Positions 60,801-64,000 of a stretch of 64,000 nt of DNA are shown here, one piece after another; the stretch's first letter is position 1, and each line of letters opens with the position of its first letter. This stretch comes from Paraburkholderia metrosideri. GTDB taxonomy: Bacteria > Pseudomonadota > Gammaproteobacteria > Burkholderiales > Burkholderiaceae. Position numbers and translations under genes: made by a program. Under the pieces are notes generated by a model. It did no database searches and had not been told where the DNA came from. It saw only the letters and a list, made by a program, of their open reading frames with translations. The stretch is taken from the NCBI RefSeq assembly GCF_904848625.1, contig NZ_CAJHCP010000010.1, positions 124,001-188,000 of the forward strand, written 5' to 3'.

Positions 60801-63800
60801 TAGCGCTCCGTGCGTCCGTCCGCCACATAGGTCGCGATCATCCGCTCGCCCGCCGCGTTGTAGCCCAGTTGAACGCCTTCGCCGCCCGCTGCACCCATCA
60901 CGATCGATACACTCGCATCGTTCGCATCAACGGCCCGTACGCCGGACAATGACCCCATGGACACAGTGAACCGGTTCAGCGCATCGTATTCGTACCAATA
61001 CTCCTGGTTCGTCGTGTGGTAACCCACCATGTCGGTGTATTCGGCGAACATTCGCCGACGATTACCCACCGCGTCGTACTCGTAAAAGACTTTGTAGGTG
61101 TCGTCGTTGATCGAGGTAACACGACCGAGCGCATCGTATTCCACTGTTGCCTGCGCGAACTTGTAGACGTCGCCGAAGCTCTGGAAAAACTCTGCTGTCC
61201 GATTGCCATCGCCGTCGTATTCGTAAAGCGACTGGGTTTTTGACGCGTTATCGACAATCGAACGCACCATGCCGTGCGAGTAGTACGTGTAGTCGACGTC
61301 CTGCCCGCTGGTCCCGCCCTGGTGCGTGAGCAGTCCAGCCCAGTTGTAGGTGTATTGGAACACGTGGCCACCGAGATCGGCATGCATCATCAGGCGACCG
61401 AAGAGGTCCGTCTGGTCGACCATGGTCATGCCGTTGGCATCGGTCGTGGTTTTGATCCATCCACCGCTCGCGACGGTCCCCAGCGAGCTGATCGTCGTCG
61501 CCCACCGATAGTCGTACCGGACTTCGCGGCCCGCCGCACTGACGGTCCGCACGATCCGGCCATCGCTGTCGTAATACGTGCGCTCGCGTCCCCCGAGTGC
61601 GTCGGTGTGCCCAATGCGGTTGCCCGCGCTGTCGTACTCGTAGCGGTCGATACTACGCTGGCCGTTCGCAAGCACCGGCCGTGCGATCTGGATTAACCGG
61701 TTTCCCTTGTCATACGTATAGTCGGTACGTCGGTTCAGTTCATCTGTCGACACGCGCAGGTTGCCCACCGAGTCGTACTGGGAGATCTTGCTGTAGCCCA
61801 TCGCGTCCCAGGACTTCGCCACCGCTGGCTGCGCCAGTCCATAGCTCCACTGCTGGGTCGAGAGATTGCCGTTTGCGTCCTTCAGGCCCAGCAGATTGCC
61901 CGTGAGGTCGTAGTAAAACGAGGTCTCTGGTGCGATATCGATCTGCGCGCCATTCGTGAGCGTCACGCTGACGGTCGGTTCGCGCTTGAGCGTGAGCATC
62001 CCCATCGTGTTGTACGACAGGTAGGTCCAGTAACCCGTACCGGTCCGCTCGGCACTGACCTCGCCAAAGGCGTTGTAATGCTCGAGCCGATCGATCGTCA
62101 TGTCCTTCGTGGTCTGTTCGATCACGCCGACAATATCCACGTTGGTCACCGGATTATTGCGCGTGCCGGTCAGGAAATAGCTTTCGCGCTCCATCAGTAC
62201 ATTCGCTGCCGCATCCTTGGCGATATACCGGTACTCGTATTCGGTATTGGTCGGCAGAGCGGTAGCATCGAACAGGAAGCGCCCCGCCGGATCGCGCCAG
62301 ATCGTCACCTCGGTAAACGGACGCTCATAGTCGCCATCCTCAAGGACAGACTCGCGGTAGTAGAGCGTCAGGCTATCGACGTTCGCCACTGGCTGGCCGT
62401 CGTTGCCCATCGGGGTGAACTCGAAGATACAGGGCAATGAGCTGCCGGTGAGTGTCGCCTGCACCGTATCGTCGGCCCCACCGATCTGCACCGTGATCTC
62501 GCCCTGCCCCATCGACAGCGGCCTGCCAAATGCATCGTAGGCTGTGAATTTGATGTCGTAGGTATAGGCGAACCGCAGATCGGGAATCAGACCGCCGGCA
62601 AGCGTATCCCAGCTGAATTCGTTGTCGCCCGATCGACCCACAGTTGCGTACTTCGTTTCACCATCCTGCACCCAGGACACCACAAGGTGATCGGTATCGG
62701 CCGGCTGCGTGTGAAACACCACCGTCGACGTGAAATCGCTGACGTAAGCGAAGCCAAACGAAGGAGGCTCGCCATCTGCGAATATCACCTTGCTGCGGGT
62801 CGTGGTCATCAGCGTGCCGGCCGCGTCGTACAGATCGAATTCGACGTCGTAGCGGCCCGGTCCGAGCCCGGACAGGTCGACTCGCAACGCACCGGTGCCC
62901 GGATCCCGGAACACAGGGAACGTCTGATCCCAGGCGGTGCCACCCGAGCCGCGCACACGCGCCACGAAATGATCGACCAGATTCCCTGCGCTATCGACCG
63001 GTGAATAGACATTCAAAATCTGCGGAGCGGACCAGATGTAGGTGCCGGTCGAATCGACGCTGAGGCCAGGACGCGTGCTTGCCTCATCGTATGGCAGGGC
63101 TGTCTGCTCGACACGTGAGCCGCTCGTGCCCACGCGGTCGAGATGAACCACATAACTGTCGCGGCGCAACAGCGTATTCGGAGCGCGTCCGTCCTCGCCA
63201 TCGCTTGCGGCGATGAAAATCATCTCGTAGTCGCCATCGGGCAAACTGCCGACGTCAGCGCTGTACGAATTAGGCTGGCTGCCCTGACTGTTGGCGATCT
63301 GCTGGAAGGCCCCCGATGATCCTGCCTGACGATAGTAAAGCATGCCCTGCGCGCCGGCTGGCAACGTGCCGTGAGCGACAGTGAGGCTGTTTCCCTGAAC
63401 GTTCAGCGAGACGGCCGAATTCAGTACATTCGAAGGTGCCCGGTAGATGTTCTCGCCGTTGACATCGTAAAGTTTCGCCGACTTCGATATCGTGCCGATG
63501 GGCTGCGGGGCAGCAATCTGATCACGCGGAGTGAGATACAACTGAACCGTGTACTCGAAGTTCACCGGCCCCGTTGCGTACGCATAGTACGAGTTGTAGG
63601 TCGCAAATCCGAGGCGTAACGGCACGTTCAGTGTTGCGTCCCCTTCAGCAATCGTCATCAATGCGGGCAACGTGACCGTTCCCGTATCGAACGGCACACT
63701 GGTGCTCTGATTATTCGGGCCACCCGACCATCGATTTCCCCACGCCCGATAAGTGACGACTGCTGACAGGTCATACGCGCCGTAAGCGGCCTGAATTCCC

Positions 63801-64000
63801 GGAACGGACAACGACAGACTGTCGATTTCTACCGACGACGAGGACGACCAGTTGACGGTCACGCCGGCTTCGACTTTTCCACCAACTATTCCTGCATCGC
63901 CTCCCGCCAACTGCTGCACCGGCCCCGACACCAGCCGCTCATTCGGCTGCAGCCACCCGCCAATACTCAGTTGCGTATTGGCGAACACCCCCCCGTCGAT
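57893..64000 (-). CDS. Giant RHS/YD-repeat protein with LysM, membrane segment and ADP-ribosyltransferase tip (5' end outside window)
   Basis: Over 2030 residues; the frame is open to base 64000, so the true start lies outside. Counting from the GTG at 63988: beta-sandwich and Ig-like repeats (1-640), YD repeats (about 640-1290, e.g. YYDLTGNLLGLKDANGN, YEYDSAGNRIGHTDALGG), a LysM domain (about 1314-1366, WTVRDGDTLQSVASALWGDS), a Pro-rich hinge, a hydrophobic helix (LPIIAIVVAVVATIVTAGAA), Gly-rich repeats with two FDWKG blocks, and the pre-toxin SLGRNVGAITADAIASTIGN (about 1612). The tip ends in a pertussis-toxin-S1-like ADP-ribosyltransferase (about 1905-2031): FRGDGRAPDVIFETGL (Arg), VFVSTSKSP (STS) and HEMEV (ExE-like). 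I see no PAAR/VgrG part or usual DPxGL core end. Confidence 0.88.
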   Translation of the reverse strand: MDGGVFANTQLSIGGWLQPNERLVSGPVQQLAGGDAGIVGGKVEAGVTVNWSSSSSVEIDSLSLSVPGIQAAYGAYDLSAVVTYRAWGNRWSGGPNNQSTSVPFDTGTVTLPALMTIAEGDATLNVPLRLGFATYNSYYAYATGPVNFEYTVQLYLTPRDQIAAPQPIGTISKSAKLYDVNGENIYRAPSNVLNSAVSLNVQGNSLTVAHGTLPAGAQGMLYYRQAGSSGAFQQIANSQGSQPNSYSADVGSLPDGDYEMIFIAASDGEDGRAPNTLLRRDSYVVHLDRVGTSGSRVEQTALPYDEASTRPGLSVDSTGTYIWSAPQILNVYSPVDSAGNLVDHFVARVRGSGGTAWDQTFPVFRDPGTGALRVDLSGLGPGRYDVEFDLYDAAGTLMTTTRSKVIFADGEPPSFGFAYVSDFTSTVVFHTQPADTDHLVVSWVQDGETKYATVGRSGDNEFSWDTLAGGLIPDLRFAYTYDIKFTAYDAFGRPLSMGQGEITVQIGGADDTVQATLTGSSLPCIFEFTPMGNDGQPVANVDSLTLYYRESVLEDGDYERPFTEVTIWRDPAGRFLFDATALPTNTEYEYRYIAKDAAANVLMERESYFLTGTRNNPVTNVDIVGVIEQTTKDMTIDRLEHYNAFGEVSAERTGTGYWTYLSYNTMGMLTLKREPTVSVTLTNGAQIDIAPETSFYYDLTGNLLGLKDANGNLSTQQWSYGLAQPAVAKSWDAMGYSKISQYDSVGNLRVSTDELNRRTDYTYDKGNRLIQIARPVLANGQRSIDRYEYDSAGNRIGHTDALGGRERTYYDSDGRIVRTVSAAGREVRYDYRWATTISSLGTVASGGWIKTTTDANGMTMVDQTDLFGRLMMHADLGGHVFQYTYNWAGLLTHQGGTSGQDVDYTYYSHGMVRSIVDNASKTQSLYEYDGDGNRTAEFFQSFGDVYKFAQATVEYDALGRVTSINDDTYKVFYEYDAVGNRRRMFAEYTDMVGYHTTNQEYWYEYDALNRFTVSMGSLSGVRAVDANDASVSIVMGAAGGEGVQLGYNAAGERMIATYVADGRTERYAYDANGYLTTQTINGVVAQERTNDLLGRVTEFVERDVKSGQKVTDTTRTWDADSQQTSGRDNLEQATTTYTRMADGTLKAVDLTPDDPNNTRTTYTYEYEWWDGAKQSKVTGQGSNPTAPGWKPASSYFNYDVNGNLKSTYDDGGGDPGNARAFMYWTDLRGQVQRRDELTGVTVDANGTINGATGDRKHNYYYLNGNRVGNQGNDGIDNVDYVQELAGKLGKGSDNQFKVFSPVSTADFDENYMAINGAYPGVSPGQWTVRDGDTLQSVASALWGDSTLWYILADANGLKSDDVLKAGQMLTVPNKVTNVHNTATTFKPYDPGKAIGDTQPTLPDPPPPPGMGEGCGAMLPIIAIVVAVVATIVTAGAAAMALGAVASSAGVFGAGTAVLTGGLAGAGITTGMGLAAAGAAALGGAVGAIASQGVMIASGAQSGFDWKGVALGAVAAGVGSGVGQALRGVGLAAQLSQSGQIGQVGLGATLGAGTSGASQGIGALTGLQHSFDWKGMAAGAIAGGVGTAVGQTALGQIPVLGNVAARVAAGSAGTLVRGGSLGRNVGAITADAIASTIGNMVVSQVQAQSVGKTGTPSTNGNGSMSALYGVGGNYDDLVRQSYNVNAGEQFAGIANWDLALSATAVAGGAAGYAGGTISPYGGTAFNVEQARMQRIADMQLDAVNPAIVHAAPALGELNVLVTGVGSRYDPDGYPLPNAGSAASMAKAAGSWLDTPIGALENLSQTVLKGNAIMAEGLDAVGLHGLASAQMGLGQIISSSVPTRPWEVALSAAPLAGEVGPAMRAGAAMFGPKLGGWAESYAAKSGILLYVSDNVSVGPVGEIGASTGSRQGGFIFRGDGRAPDVIFETGLQPKGPNQDLYRYAAENVDSVFVSTSKSPNIAREFASYQGDGYVYTIRGQSAGVDVNAVLGNRSPFPHEMEVAVPGGVRPTDIMGGRLVGPDGTFIGPFIKNPGYTR
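59081..59146. repeat. Pre-toxin repeat, copy inside the full RHS gene
   Basis: 66 bp homologous to 55491-55556; see that entry. It marks the boundary between the RHS core and its exchangeable tip. Confidence 0.85.

Noticed and set aside
1..64000. tRNA, rRNA or CRISPR loci
   Set aside because: Reading both strands by eye gave no tRNA cloverleaf with TTCGA-type arm, no rRNA sequence and no spaced direct repeats; a tRNAscan run would settle this.

Overview
The window looks like part of a chromosome or large replicon of a high-GC betaproteobacterium of the Burkholderia/Paraburkholderia type. The clues are the gene repertoire (phosphocholine-preferring phospholipase C, Burkholderia-style 'MKH..GSLDAGI' porin, IclR-controlled aromatic catabolism, AAHS-type MFS carrier, DUF3562 and DUF4410 proteins), GC-rich codon use, and frequent 1-8 nt overlaps between genes. 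The genus is inferred from family resemblance, not from a marker gene. I see no rRNA, tRNA or CRISPR array.

Layout. 1-6.5 kb: carbohydrate genes on the minus strand (glycogen debranching enzyme, a large GH63-like glucosidase, and zwf, which runs off the left edge). 6.7-9.7 kb: a small lipoprotein, a Tat-exported phospholipase C and a cupin. 9.8-12.7 kb: a desuccinylase/aspartoacylase-like hydrolase and an orphan amino-acid binding protein, divergent from a LysR regulator. 13-24.5 kb: mixed metabolism, including what may be a lipid or envelope modification group (Rieske oxygenase, GT2, cytochrome b561, CFA-like methyltransferase, DUF1295 protein, lipocalin), then an EamA exporter divergent from a LysR regulator. 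26.6-31.9 kb: a complete chaperone-usher fimbrial operon (pilin, chaperone, usher, GTG-started tip adhesin) with a hairpin after the pilin gene.

32-48 kb: fourteen minus-strand genes, tightly packed and often overlapping, appear to form one operon for degrading an aromatic compound. It holds a Rieske ferredoxin, a small HTH-like protein, a ring oxygenase, a diol-type SDR, a cupin, an alpha/beta hydrolase, an IclR regulator, an SDR lacking its catalytic Tyr/Lys, a TPP-dependent enzyme, an aspartate-dehydrogenase-like protein, an aldehyde dehydrogenase, an extradiol-type VOC dioxygenase, a ferredoxin reductase and an MFS importer. A divergent porin and a second, closely similar IclR regulator lie upstream. 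A 20-bp palindrome just downstream of a TATAAT box in front of the ferredoxin gene is a good operator candidate. The substrate cannot be named from sequence.

48-53.5 kb: small unknown genes, a secreted DRGH-type nuclease with an overlapping partner, a possible PmrA/QseB-type box followed by an intrinsic terminator, a decayed DUF2846 gene and an IS66 remnant. 53.5-64 kb: the most interesting region, a polymorphic-toxin locus. A giant YD-repeat (RHS-like) protein with LysM and membrane segments ends in a pertussis-toxin-S1-like ADP-ribosyltransferase domain and is followed by two translationally coupled immunity candidates. Downstream lie two orphan RHS tips without cores, each overlapping its own immunity gene by ATGA. 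One pairs a glycine-rich hydrophobic toxin with a two-helix membrane protein; the other pairs an unrecognised toxin with a soluble protein. Remnants of the conserved pre-toxin sequence at the head of each orphan, and two SymE-family genes on the opposite strand (one fused to RHS sequence at a 6-bp microhomology), record repeated tip replacement.
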